30,675 nucleotides of DNA from Nitrospira sp. (GTDB lineage Bacteria > Nitrospirota > Nitrospiria > Nitrospirales > Nitrospiraceae): the NCBI GenBank assembly GCA_020697375.1, contig JAJFBJ010000051.1, positions 1-30,675 on the forward strand, in the 5' to 3' direction. The translations under genes were made by a program, and so were the position numbers. The number at the start of each line of letters is the position of its first letter. Positions within the stretch are counted from its first letter, which is position 1. This document shows positions 1-8,949 of the stretch, one piece after another. The notes beneath the pieces are model-generated. The model saw only the letters and a list, made by a program, of their open reading frames with translations. It had not been told where the DNA came from and did no database searches.

Positions 1-21
1 TATATTACTGTGTGGACCGGT

Positions 22-95
22 TGGGGGATCGTCTAGCGGTAGGACGTCAGTCTCTGGATCTGACTACCTAGGTTCGATTCCTAGTCCCCCAGCCA
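22..95 (+). tRNA. tRNA-Gln, anticodon CUG
   Basis: This is a complete 74-nt cloverleaf with the CCA end encoded. The 7-bp acceptor stem (TGGGGGA with TCCCCCA) starts with a U1-A72 pair, which is typical of tRNA-Gln. The D-arm reads GTCTAGCGGTAGGAC and the T-arm is CTAGG-TTCGATT-CCTAG. The anticodon loop is CTCTGGA, giving CTG for CAG codons. The last anticodon-stem pair, 31-39, is T-T and so unpaired, whereas the second copy has a normal C-G there. The body outside the anticodon arm is identical to the tRNA at 146, so the two arose by tandem duplication and are probably co-transcribed. Confidence 0.95.
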
Positions 96-145
96 AAATC
101 TTCTCACGCTGCTCTTTCACTCGGCGTCACCGTTCCGTACCGCGC

Positions 146-219
146 TGGGGGATCGTCTAGCGGTAGGACGCCGGCCTTTGGAGCCGGCTACCTAGGTTCG
201 ATTCCTAGTCCCCCAGCCA
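146..219 (+). tRNA. tRNA-Gln, anticodon UUG
   Basis: This is a complete 74-nt tRNA with encoded CCA, 50 nt downstream of the first tRNA-Gln. The anticodon stem CCGGC/GCCGG is fully paired and closes the loop CTTTGGA, giving anticodon TTG for CAA (and CAG by wobble). Acceptor, D and T arms are the same as in the upstream copy. Together the two genes cover both glutamine codons, and the matching GlnRS gene begins at 29206 in the same window. Confidence 0.96.
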
Positions 220-362
220 TATTTCTTCGTGCACAGCCTCCATAAAGGTCCTGCTTTGCACGCCGGCTCGACTATCGAGCGGATTGCGCACATGTCGCGG
301 TTTCGACGGGCATTTGGCTGTGTGGCTGTCGCACCGAAGGGCACGTGAAGCGTCGGCAGGTT

Positions 363-2135
363 TTAAGCGATGGATTGAAGGGGCCGGTGATTCATGCGGG
401 TGGACAGCGCGTGGTCCGAAAACGCATGAAAGTTCTCAAATCCATTGATGCGGCAGGTGTGACCGGCCTGGAGGCATTCTTCTTGGAAATGGTGCAAATA
501 CTCCATCGAGGTGTGATCGATAATGCGGCCTGAGACGGTGACGAGGAACGTCGTATAGCGAGGAAGCACGTGGCTCATGACCTTCTCCAGTTTGATCAGA
601 TTCGCGCAGGTAACCGAAGACAATGTAATTCGACATGGCCGATGTAATGCTTCGGCGCCATCTGCCGCTACCGATTCCGCTTTGGACATGACGCTGAGAG
701 GCGCAGGGATGCCGCAGTTTTTCCCGATATCGAGGCGGATGACCGGATTCATGAACAATTCGGCGACGGTGTCCAGCACCAGTCCGGCAGACTGTCTGAA
801 GGAGAGCCGGTCGGCCCGAATCTGTCTGAAGGAAGATTGCGCCAGATGAAATGACAGCAATGCGAACTTGGTCAGCATGCCGATGATGATTCCCAATAAC
901 AGATCGGTCAACAGCAATGTGGCCATGATGGTGACGGTAAACAACAGCAGCTGCTCTCGTCCGACCGTGAGAATTTTTCGGAAGACCCTGGGTTCGCATA
1001 AGCGCCATCCGACATAGATCAGCACGGCGGCCAGGGTGGCGAGCGGAATTCTATTGATCAATCCCGTTCCACCCCACAAGAACAGCATCAGGAATAAAGC
1101 ATAATAGAAATTAGCCCAGAGTGTTCGGCCGCCCGCATAGACGTTGGTCGAACTTTTCATCCCCCCCGGAATGATCGTCAACCCGCCTGCCAGACTCGAC
1201 AGCAAGTTCGAGATCCCCATCGCCCGCAGCGTTCGGTTTGGATCCGACTTCCTTCGAAAAGGATCAATTTTATCGACCGCGGCGATCGTGGCCAAGGATT
1301 CGGTGCCGTCGATGAGAGTCAGGGTGACGACCAACATCAACAGGCTCATCCATAGGTCAGGCCTCTGCCAGACCTCGAAAAAGCCGGGAGCATGGAGCCC
1401 CTGTTCCAGAACGTTGCCCGGCACCTGAATCAGGTACGTCGATGGAAGCTGGAGCAGCCAACCCATGAGGATGCTGAGGCCTACGACGAGGAGCGGCGGC
1501 GGGATGAGCGTGGCCCAACGGTCCTTTTTCTTGCTAAGAAAAAAGAGTAGGGCCAAAGAGATGCCGCCGATGAACAAGACACCGGAGTTCAAATGAAAAA
1601 AATTCTCAGGAATCTGGCCAATGGCCGCAGGGATGGATTTGACAGGGGGCGTCAGGTGTCCCACGAGGGCCGGGATCTGCTTGACGATGATCATCAGACC
1701 GATTGCCGCCAGCATGCCTTCCACGACCGAAATGGGAAACACAATAGCGTATTTGCCGGCACGCATGATACTCAACAGTACTTGCACCAGGCCGGTCAGA
1801 CAGATGGCTACCAGCACGAGCGGATATCCTGCCGTCAAGTCGCCCTGGCCGAGCGTGAGCATGCCGGCCAGCAATGCGGGTGCCAAGCCGGCGGCTGGCC
1901 CGCTGATCGTGACATAGGCTCCGCCGAGAAATGGAAAAATCAATCCCGCGATGATGGCCGAGATCACTCCGGTGACGGGCGGTGCGCCGGAGGCGACTGC
2001 GATACCTAACGAAAGCGGAAGCCCCACGAGTGAAACTTGCAATCCGGCCAGCAGATCATAGCGCCAATGCTTCAGCCCATGCACACCGTTCCCCGGCTTT
2101 TCCAGTTCCGGACGGGGAGGGTCATGTGGCGTCAT
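363..2135 (-). CDS. SulP-family anion transporter (sulfate or bicarbonate)
   Basis: This 590-aa inner-membrane protein matches the SulP/SLC26 fold. The N-terminal segment around residues 25-80 has the family signature: LLAGLQVSLVGLPLSLGIAV, followed by the TISGPAAGLAP loop. About ten further hydrophobic segments reach to roughly residue 440. The C-terminal 150 residues resemble a divergent STAS domain (VSGRIIDHTSMEYLHHF near residue 530). SulP proteins move sulfate, bicarbonate or related anions with Na+ or H+. This branch resembles the putative bicarbonate transporters, but the substrate cannot be read from sequence. The ATG at 2135 has GGAAG about 8 nt upstream. The gene is alone on its strand, divergent from the DUF3943 gene. 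Its 3' end faces the tRNA pair. Confidence 0.88.
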   Translation of the reverse strand: MTPHDPPRPELEKPGNGVHGLKHWRYDLLAGLQVSLVGLPLSLGIAVASGAPPVTGVISAIIAGLIFPFLGGAYVTISGPAAGLAPALLAGMLTLGQGDLTAGYPLVLVAICLTGLVQVLLSIMRAGKYAIVFPISVVEGMLAAIGLMIIVKQIPALVGHLTPPVKSIPAAIGQIPENFFHLNSGVLFIGGISLALLFFLSKKKDRWATLIPPPLLVVGLSILMGWLLQLPSTYLIQVPGNVLEQGLHAPGFFEVWQRPDLWMSLLMLVVTLTLIDGTESLATIAAVDKIDPFRRKSDPNRTLRAMGISNLLSSLAGGLTIIPGGMKSSTNVYAGGRTLWANFYYALFLMLFLWGGTGLINRIPLATLAAVLIYVGWRLCEPRVFRKILTVGREQLLLFTVTIMATLLLTDLLLGIIIGMLTKFALLSFHLAQSSFRQIRADRLSFRQSAGLVLDTVAELFMNPVIRLDIGKNCGIPAPLSVMSKAESVAADGAEALHRPCRITLSSVTCANLIKLEKVMSHVLPRYTTFLVTVSGRIIDHTSMEYLHHFQEECLQAGHTCRINGFENFHAFSDHALSTRMNHRPLQSIA

Positions 2136-2549
2136 GCTGTGCTTCCATATTGCGCCGTTTCCTTACATTGGCTCTACGCAATTGCCGAGCCTCATTACGA
2201 CTATCCTCCGTAGGGACCATAAACCAGGTATGTTGTGGTGTGAATTCGCCAGGTTGCTTGGGAGTGACTTATTGAGTCTGGACGATCCGGGTGATGCGCT
2301 TGCCGCATAGTGAGCGAAGACGCTCGCTGCGCGCGCCTGCTTTTCGCACGTTATGCAGGCGTCGGACGTCAACGCCTTACCGCAACAGCGCGACTGTCAG
2401 CTCGTTGACGGCGGCCATCATGATGTTCTGATATGCCGGGTTTGCGCAGTTGCTTAGCCCTTGGTGATGGATAAAAATGTCAGCGGCAGATAGTTATAGG
2501 TTGTGCAAAATACGACCAATTGAAATCACCGGGCAAGGATAGTGAGGTC
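2136..2549. other. Intergenic region between divergent genes
   Basis: About 410 bp separate the SulP gene from the DUF3943 gene and should hold both promoters. I found no clear -35/-10 pair and no conserved coding sequence. A short hairpin (GAGCG, 4-nt loop, CGCTC) lies near 2313-2326. Reading frames here lack recognisable content. Confidence 0.5.
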
Positions 2550-4223
2550 ATGGTAGGGCAACATGTCAGCCGCTGGATGGCCGGTTCCAGGTCTTTAAAC
2601 AAGGATGCCTCAAAAAATATCACGCGCGCCCTTTCCGGAATATCCATGCGGGATCTTCCGGATGCCGGCGAACTCTCACGTATAGAGGGATGCGGATGGA
2701 CCTGCTTCACCGTCGTCCTGATCCTTGTTGTTGCGACGACTGCCGTAAGTTGGGCGGAAAACCGATTGTCCGGCGCTATACAGATTCGGGATCGCTCCGA
2801 GTGGCAGGGGCCTGAATTCCCGGACATCCTTCGTGGAGGAGCTGATGGAATCGCCATTGCACCGGCAGTGGCAAAGCCGCAAGAAGCGGATTCATCGGAG
2901 TTTCCCGATGTGGAGCCTCCATGGAGGAGTGAAACCAACAAAAGCTATCTCATCCCCGGAGCCGAAATCCTGGCGTACCTGTTCCTGCTCAATCAGTATG
3001 ATCGGCATTTCACAGAACCGAAGGACGCATACCGCACCAACGGCAATACCTTGTGGCAGCACCTGACGGATTCCAAGTGGGTTATCGACAATGATCAGTT
3101 TTCCATTAATCAGTTCCTGCACCCCTACGGCGGAACCGTCTATTATGGTTTGGCGCGCTCAACCGGGCTCAATGCCTATGAATCATTTCTGTACAGCGCG
3201 GCCGGCAGTTTCCTCTGGGAGGTGGGAGGTGAGACGACCAACCCTTCGATCAACGATCAAATTACGACGACGTTTGGCGGAGCCTTCCTGGGCGAACCGT
3301 TATTTCGTATGGCAAACCTGCTCCTGGAATCCGAAGGCGAGCGGCCCGGATTGTTGCGCGAACTCGGCGCGGCCATCATTTCACCGCCCACCGGGTTTAA
3401 CCGGCTGTTATTCGGCAACCGTTTCGATGCTTTGTTTCCGAGCCGGGATCCAGCGACCTTTCTGCGGGTGCAAGTCGGCGGGACATTGACCTCCAGCAGT
3501 CGCAATGTCTCGGAGTCCGTGAGAGAGGGTGGTGTCGCGGCTGACTTCGCCTTCAGCTATGGACTTCCGGGGAAGCCCGGCTATACCTATGACCGACCAT
3601 TCGACTATTTCGACTTTCATCTCGCCGCCGCTTCAGCCAATACCGTCGAAAGCATCAACACACGCGGGTTGATCGTCGGCGCGAAGTATGGAGCAGGCGA
3701 TTCCACTCGCGGCATATGGGGATTGTATGGGAGCTACGATTATATTGCCCCGCAGGTTTTTCGCGTGTCGACCACCGCGCTTTCGCTCGGTACCACCTGG
3801 CAGACATGGCTCGGGCATTCAGTCGCGCTGCAGGGAACGATGTTAGGTGGCGTCGGATACGGGGCAGCCGGCAGCATCCATCGAACGGAAGATCGCGATT
3901 ACCATTACGGTACCACTCCGCAAGCCCTGCTTTCGCTCCGCCTCATCTTTGCCGACAGGGCCATGATCGATGTCACCGGACGAGAATACCACGTGAGCGA
4001 TATCGGTTCGCCAGAACGGCATGGGCGGGAAAACATACTGCGAGGCGACGCGTCTTTCACGCTACGGGTTTTTGACCGCCATGGAATCGCCGTTCGATAT
4101 GCGGCGTCTCACCGGGATGCGTCCTATCCAAGCGTCGAATTCCGGAATCAGACGGTCAGTACGGTCAGCCTCATGTATGTCTTGCTCGGCAATACCGGCT
4201 TTGGCGCGGTCGAATGGCGTTGA
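2550..4223 (+). CDS. DUF3943 domain protein, probable outer-membrane barrel
   Basis: The protein is about 557 aa. Its centre carries the DUF3943 signature: INQFLHPYGGTVYYGLARS, then SAAGSFLWEVGGE, then a SINDQITTTFGGAFLGEPLFR-type segment. A hydrophobic stretch, TCFTVVLILVVATTAVSWA, looks like a signal peptide ending before residues EN. The C-terminal half alternates short aromatic and glycine-rich strands, as in beta-barrels. The function of DUF3943 proteins is unknown; an envelope location is inferred. The start is uncertain. I chose ATG 2550 because AAGGA lies 10 nt upstream. TTG 2520 is possible, and ATG 2646 would put the signal peptide closer to the N terminus. The gene stands alone between divergent and convergent neighbours. 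Confidence 0.8.
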   Translation: MVGQHVSRWMAGSRSLNKDASKNITRALSGISMRDLPDAGELSRIEGCGWTCFTVVLILVVATTAVSWAENRLSGAIQIRDRSEWQGPEFPDILRGGADGIAIAPAVAKPQEADSSEFPDVEPPWRSETNKSYLIPGAEILAYLFLLNQYDRHFTEPKDAYRTNGNTLWQHLTDSKWVIDNDQFSINQFLHPYGGTVYYGLARSTGLNAYESFLYSAAGSFLWEVGGETTNPSINDQITTTFGGAFLGEPLFRMANLLLESEGERPGLLRELGAAIISPPTGFNRLLFGNRFDALFPSRDPATFLRVQVGGTLTSSSRNVSESVREGGVAADFAFSYGLPGKPGYTYDRPFDYFDFHLAAASANTVESINTRGLIVGAKYGAGDSTRGIWGLYGSYDYIAPQVFRVSTTALSLGTTWQTWLGHSVALQGTMLGGVGYGAAGSIHRTEDRDYHYGTTPQALLSLRLIFADRAMIDVTGREYHVSDIGSPERHGRENILRGDASFTLRVFDRHGIAVRYAASHRDASYPSVEFRNQTVSTVSLMYVLLGNTGFGAVEWR

Positions 4224-4280
4224 AGGCGCAATGGCATGGCGCGAGGACCGACGGAGCAGGTTGTAGGAGGACAGCTTGGT

Positions 4281-4526
4281 TCAGATCGCTACCGACGTGC
4301 TTCCGGCAGACTGGCAACGCTCGCAGCGCGTGTGAAACCACCACACATCCTCCGATCTGAGACCTTGCTTCAGTAATACGGCCGATTCCTTCTGCCAGCT
4401 TTCCTGTGAAACCTCCACCATCCGGGCGCTTTTCACTTGATTGCAGAGCTCACAGTGAAATAACAACGGGCGGCCAAAGAATCCCCGCGGCTCCTCGCCT
4501 GGCTCCGCTCGAATAACGATGTGCAT
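4281..4526 (-). CDS. Small hypothetical protein with two CxxC motifs
   Basis: This is an 81-aa protein of unknown function. The start is ATG 4526 because AGGAGG sits 4 nt upstream; a GTG 15 nt earlier lacks such a site. It carries FHCELCNQ near residue 27 and TRCERCQ near residue 70. This CxxC-x(n)-CxxC layout fits a zinc ribbon or small metal-binding fold. There is no signal peptide, so it is probably cytoplasmic. It converges with the DUF3943 gene and lies downstream of the response regulator on the same strand, with about 140 bp between them, so it could be read through from the two-component operon. Confidence 0.6.
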   Translation of the reverse strand: MHIVIRAEPGEEPRGFFGRPLLFHCELCNQVKSARMVEVSQESWQKESAVLLKQGLRSEDVWWFHTRCERCQSAGSTSVAI

Positions 4527-4662
4527 AGGTCCTCCTGCCACGGATGGATGAATCGACAGATTCCCTTATAGGGCACCTGACGGGAATGCGGAACTCGTAA
4601 AGCATGACAATGTCGGGAAGAAGATTACGAGGGATAGAAACGGGGGAGGAACCGTCGGGAAG

Positions 4663-5307
4663 TCAGGAAGTCGTCAAAAACCCATGTGTGAGCGCATATT
4701 TGATCAATTCCGCCGTAGTGTGCAAATTCAGTTGTTCCATGACCTGCGCCTTGTGGAATTCCACTGTTCTCGTCGAAATCTTGAGCCGGAGCGCAATATC
4801 CTTCACGGTCCGGCCTTCAGCGAGGAGTTGCAACACTTCGCGCTGTCGAAACGTGAGGGACTTTTTCCGTTGCGGCTGTACCGGCCCTGCCGCCAGCATC
4901 GCATCGATCAGGTCCTTGGCGATCAGAGGCGTGATATATGAATGCCCCGTCCACACCGACCGGATCGCCTGCTCCAATTCATCGACCGCGGACCGTTTCA
5001 ATAGATAACCTGAGGCCCCTGCCTCGAATGCGGACCGCACATAATCCGGATCGGCATGCATGGTGACGAAGATGAGTTTGATCGACGGCTGCAATTTCTT
5101 AAGCTGGGTGGCCGCATCGATCCCGTTCAGCAGGGGCATGGAGACGTCCAGAATTACAATATCGGGTTCAATCTGTTGCGCCGTCTCGAGAAGGGCCCGC
5201 CCATCTTCCACCATGCCGACGAGGTCGCACTGATCTGCAAGAATGCGGCGAAAGCCTTCGAGCACCAACGAATGATCATCGGCCAGCAATACTCGCGGTT
5301 TAGGCAT
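4663..5307 (-). CDS. NarL/LuxR-type response regulator
   Basis: The protein is about 214 aa. The N-terminal receiver domain has the acidic pair in LLADDHS, the phosphoacceptor Asp in VILDVSMP (about residue 54) and the conserved Lys in GYLLKRS. The C-terminal LuxR-type HTH (about residues 150-210) contains LTFRQREVLQLLAEGRTVKD and STRTVEFHKAQVMEQL. It is a DNA-binding transcription factor activated by phosphorylation. ATG 5307 is preferred over GTG 5313 because AGGA lies about 7 nt upstream of it. The reading frame overlaps the 3' end of the sensor kinase gene by 8 nt, which implies translational coupling and a cognate pair. Target genes are not evident. Confidence 0.93.
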   Translation of the reverse strand: MPKPRVLLADDHSLVLEGFRRILADQCDLVGMVEDGRALLETAQQIEPDIVILDVSMPLLNGIDAATQLKKLQPSIKLIFVTMHADPDYVRSAFEAGASGYLLKRSAVDELEQAIRSVWTGHSYITPLIAKDLIDAMLAAGPVQPQRKKSLTFRQREVLQLLAEGRTVKDIALRLKISTRTVEFHKAQVMEQLNLHTTAELIKYALTHGFLTTS

Positions 5308-6472
5308 GGGCACTTCCTGGAAACGGCACCCGCACCTCGATATGCATGCCGCTTCCCGGCGCCGTCACTATATCCAATGTCCCCCGGACCAGCCGCACCC
5401 GTTCCCTCATGCTTAACAGGCCGAGCCGCCCGCGAACCTGCGGCGCCTGCGAAGGGTCGAACCCGACGCCGTTGTCCCGGACCGAGAGACTGATCATTCC
5501 TTCGTCGCAGATCAATTCCACTTCCACCTCGGAGGCCTGCGCGTGACGGGCGACATTGTTCAAAGTTTCCTGTGCGATCCGGTAGATGCAGGTCGCCAGA
5601 TCCGTCGGCACTGGACTCACGGGGTCGCGATGGACATACAGCGCCTGCAGACCCGTGCCGGCGGAGAAATCATCCACCAGGCGGCGGACGGCTTTTGTCA
5701 GTCCCAGATCATCCAGTATGGATGGATGGAACCGGTAGGCCAGTTGACGAAGATCATCCGAGACCTCGGTCAAACGGCCGGTAATTGACCGCACCATGCC
5801 CATGATAGCAACACAATCATCGGTCTGGTCCTTCTCAATCCTTCGTAGGTCCATGGCCAGCATAGCCAATCGTTGATTCACATCGTCATGCAGATCACGC
5901 GCGATGCGCCGGCGGTCTTCCTCCTGAGCCGTCAGGAGCTGGCCTGCCAGCTCCCTGAGTTCCTCGCGACTCCGCCGCAATTCCTGCTGGCTGGCCTTTA
6001 ACGATACCTCGCTTTCACGCAGCGATCGCTCCGTCTCCATGCGCTCGCCGATTTCTTCGACGAGCGTCTGATTCACGAACGCCAGTTCACGAGTGCGTTC
6101 CTGTACGCGGACCTCAAGCTCGTCATGGGCGTTGCGGAGCGCCTCTTCAATCTTCCGGCGTTGAAGAAAATATACGACCGGAACCCAGATTGCCGTGAGA
6201 CTGAACAATCGGCTGCTGATACCCATCCAGAGAGGGACGTTGGGCAAGGTGACACCCAGGAACACATCCGACAGCGCGAGTATCGAGCAGCCACCGGCCA
6301 CGATCAGCGGGATTGTTCGATCAGGCAGCAAGAAGGAGAGCACCACCAGGCCGCCGTACAGCACCCCATTTCCAATTCCCAGCGGCAGGTAGAGATCCAG
6401 CAAAAACAGTCCGACTCCGAGCAGGATGATGGTCACCAGCAGCAGTCTGTGAGCGGGCTGTGTCATCGGCAA
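5300..6472 (-). CDS. NarX-type membrane sensor histidine kinase
   Basis: This is a 390-aa kinase. The N-terminal ~105 residues form four to five hydrophobic segments with almost no periplasmic loop, suggesting it senses within or near the membrane. A coiled coil follows (about 108-180). The HisKA_3 dimerisation domain has the phospho-acceptor in ARDLHDDVNQRLA (His195). The HATPase domain has the N-box QETLNNVARHA (about 301-311), DNGVGFDP (333-340) and GRLGLLSMRERV. All catalytic motifs are intact. A TTG at 6472 lies 10 nt after GGGAGG; the ATG at 6466 is the alternative start. It is the upstream partner of the overlapping response regulator. The signal is unknown. Confidence 0.9.
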   Translation of the reverse strand: MPMTQPAHRLLLVTIILLGVGLFLLDLYLPLGIGNGVLYGGLVVLSFLLPDRTIPLIVAGGCSILALSDVFLGVTLPNVPLWMGISSRLFSLTAIWVPVVYFLQRRKIEEALRNAHDELEVRVQERTRELAFVNQTLVEEIGERMETERSLRESEVSLKASQQELRRSREELRELAGQLLTAQEEDRRRIARDLHDDVNQRLAMLAMDLRRIEKDQTDDCVAIMGMVRSITGRLTEVSDDLRQLAYRFHPSILDDLGLTKAVRRLVDDFSAGTGLQALYVHRDPVSPVPTDLATCIYRIAQETLNNVARHAQASEVEVELICDEGMISLSVRDNGVGFDPSQAPQVRGRLGLLSMRERVRLVRGTLDIVTAPGSGMHIEVRVPFPGSAHA

Positions 6473-6734
6473 AAACGATTATCCTCCCTTCATCGTGGCG
6501 GCTTCAAGCAAGGTTTTGGCGGCAAGGTTCCCGGACGGCGAGGTAATGCGAAAAACAGCGCTCAACATCCTTATCGGTCCTGCCTCACTGTATCTAACTG
6601 AATAACATGCATCACGGAATAGATACGTTCCGCAGCGCTGCATGATAGGTACTTACCGCGTGGGAATCCGCCTGCGCTTCAAGTGCGCTGAAAAAACAAT
6701 ATCTTGTCTTCTTCTGCAGATGGCCCTCTCGACG

Positions 6735-6898
6735 GGTACCTGAAGGAATTTGTTGAGCGCGATGGCGCGGACCAAGACTCTTACCTTGGAGGTTCTGCAC
6801 TCCCCCACGGTTCTAATCCTCCAGGCGGATTGGGACAGACTGACGCAGATCCTCACCAATCTGATTGGGAACGCCATCAAATTCACGGCCAGGGCGAA
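6735..6898 (+). pseudogene. Histidine kinase ATPase-domain fragment
   Basis: A stretch of about 50 codons reads LLSAMARTKTLTLEV followed by ADWDRLTQILTNLIGNAIKFT. This is the unmistakable N-box of a PAS/HisKA-type histidine kinase. A one-base frame change lies near 6750, since KEFVE upstream is in another frame. Everything 5' (sensor and HisKA) and 3' (DxGxG and G2 boxes) is missing. Right after KFTARA the sequence switches, in the same open frame, to a different gene (hydrolase-type). The site is therefore a deletion or insertion junction. It is a fossil with no expected activity. Confidence 0.7.
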
Positions 6899-8112
6899 TT
6901 TTGTGGCGGCCAAGGTGGTGGAGCGCTTCGACGGCCATGTCGATGAAGGCCTCTACCAGCTGGAGTCGGGTGCCCTGCCGGGGGCTCAAGTGCAACGCAT
7001 CTAGACTTGTCAGGATTTCCGCCGCGGCGGATGAGCAACTCCAGTTGGTATTCGTGCATGGCACCTTTTCGGATACCAGCGGCACTTTCGGTAATTTGTG
7101 GTCGCAGCATCCTCAGCGGGTGCAGACGCTATTCACGAAGTATGGCAGCCGGGTCTACGGGGCTGGATCATGCGACGCACGGTGTGGGCCCGATCGCCAA
7201 CGCGCTGACGCTCGCCAAGGCCTTGCCGCCTGATGCCAGGCTGCATCTCGTCACCCACTCGCGCGGCGGCTTGGTCGCCGAGGTGTTGGCACGGTCTGCG
7301 CGAATCCGGACCTGAGCGCAACGGAATTCAAAGGCCTCGGCGATTCCTATGCGGCTCAGCGAAAAGACCTGGATGATCTCGCGCACTTGATGAAAAAGAA
7401 CAGGATCCGCGTCGAACGCATCGTCGCGTGGCCTGTCCGGCGCGCGGTACGCTGCTCGCTTCCAAGCGGCTCGATGCCTACATCTCCCTCTTCAAATGGA
7501 CCCTCGAACTCGCCGGTATTCCCGTGGCGCCGCCACTCGTCGATTTTATCGGAGAGGTGGCCCAGCGTTGCGCGGATCCCATGATGATCCCGGGATTGGC
7601 GGCGCAGATTCCGGATAGTCCGCTGGTGCAGTGGCTTCATGCCGCCGATAAGCCGATCGACAGTGAATTGCGCGTGGCGGCAGGCGACATCGAGGGCGAT
7701 TCGGTCATGTCGTGGCTAAAGATGCTGCTCGCCGATGCATTTTACTGGACGGATAACGATTTCGTGGTGCAGACGCGATCGATGTACGGCGGCATGCCGC
7801 GCGCATCCCGAGCGATCTTCCTGTTCGATTAAGGCGGCACAGTTTCCCATTTCAATTACTTCACGAATGAAACCACAGCGGACGCGATCATCAATGCGCT
7901 CGGCAAATCGGGGAGTCGATCAAGGCCCTCAAGAAGCTGGTCGTTGTGCAAACCTCGTCGGAGCGCCAGGGCTTGCTCGGTTCTGCGTACACACACCTCG
8001 CCATGGTCGAAGTTGTTCAGAGTCGCTCCCCAACGAAATCGATTCGTAAGTTACAGCTCCATCGCGGGCTTGCCGAGGACCTTGCTCTGATAGGGAAGTC
8101 GAGGCGAGTATG
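6899..8112 (+). pseudogene. Decayed alpha/beta hydrolase (CHAT-associated, DUF7379-like)
   Basis: Pieces of one protein can be followed across all three plus frames. They are DEGLYQLESGALPGAQV (about 6940-7000), LVFVHGTFSDTSGTFGNLW (about 7045), ANALTLAKALPPDARLHLVT with HSRGG (7196-7270), ATEFKGLGDSYAAQRKDLDD (about 7320), CPARGTLLASKRLDAY through AIFLFD (7430-7829), and SERQGLLGSAYTHLAM (about 7959). HGTFS and the THSRGG nucleophile elbow are hallmarks of this hydrolase family, often fused to TPR and CHAT caspase-like domains. At least four frameshifts and an in-frame TAA at 7830-7832 destroy it. The jump from the hydrolase to the short TPR-like piece suggests a large internal deletion that took the CHAT part. 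The family assignment is from memory of conserved motifs. Confidence 0.7.
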
Positions 8113-8320
8113 AAGACCTGCATAGTCGCGTGCATGCGCCAGATGCAGTTCGTATTAGCAAGGTGCAGTGTTTCTGTGACGGAAAAGCAGGCGGCTGCTG
8201 AATTGCTGAAGCGTCTGGAAAGCTGGCTGCAGACGACAGCAAAGGACGTCAAGGGCGTCAGGCGGCTATGCGCCAAGGGTGGCAACCTCTGATGCCCCGC
8301 CCGTACCCCGGGCGACGGCG

Positions 8321-8725
8321 CTATTTCGTGGACGACTGTGAGGAGTCCACCTTACCCTCATAATAGCCCGCAATGTGCTCATATACTTCAGACGGAAATT
8401 TGAGATCCTTGTAGACATTGCAGGCGTCTGGGTCCTCGGCATTGGGACAAATTGGAAAGCGCTGTTCCTTCTGCCATTCAAGAATACGTTCACGGCGAGG
8501 AGGACTATAGTCCTTTCCCTGTACCTGCAGGCAGAGCGACCGGGCTTCGTGGTCCGAGACGCCGGGATTCAGTTGGAGGAGTGCAACCAGCTCCGGCTCA
8601 GGTAGGAAATGGCGCGCCACCATGGCGAATACCAGGCGTCCATAATGTCCGATATCCTTCTTCGCCTGTAACGCGTCGATCAGATAAGCCATCATGTCGT
8701 TTTGTCGTAATGCATCAAGGGACAT
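8321..8725 (-). CDS. Conserved-looking hypothetical protein, 134 aa
   Basis: I do not recognise a named family. The gene looks genuine. It has ATG 8725 with a perfect AAGGAGG 6 nt upstream, an uninterrupted frame, and a well-mixed soluble composition. It begins with helical segments (MAYLIDALQAKKDIGHYGRL, then FAMVARHFLPEPELVALLQL). A polar region follows with RRERILEWQKEQRFPICPNA, two cysteines spaced CPNAEDPDAC, and a final YKDLKFPSEVYEHIAGYY. There is no signal peptide or membrane segment. It is transcribed against the surrounding remnants and is intact, so it has probably been kept under selection. A 10-bp palindrome (GAGAGCTCTC, 8739-8748) lies just upstream of its ribosome site. Confidence 0.75.
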   Translation of the reverse strand: MSLDALRQNDMMAYLIDALQAKKDIGHYGRLVFAMVARHFLPEPELVALLQLNPGVSDHEARSLCLQVQGKDYSPPRRERILEWQKEQRFPICPNAEDPDACNVYKDLKFPSEVYEHIAGYYEGKVDSSQSSTK

Positions 8726-8949
8726 ACTAGACCTCCTTGAGAGCTCTCTTGCTGCGGCACCATTTCTGAATAGGAATGATTACACGTCTCACACAAGCAT
8801 GAGACTCTTATGACATGGCGGACAAACCAAGTCTGCTGAGGATATCCCTAGATCGAGGCGAGGTAGTGTATGGAAAATCAGGTATCGCGCCATCCTTCTT
8901 GCCTTGTATGCCATGGCGCGTCGACCTGAATCATATGATATAAAAAATC

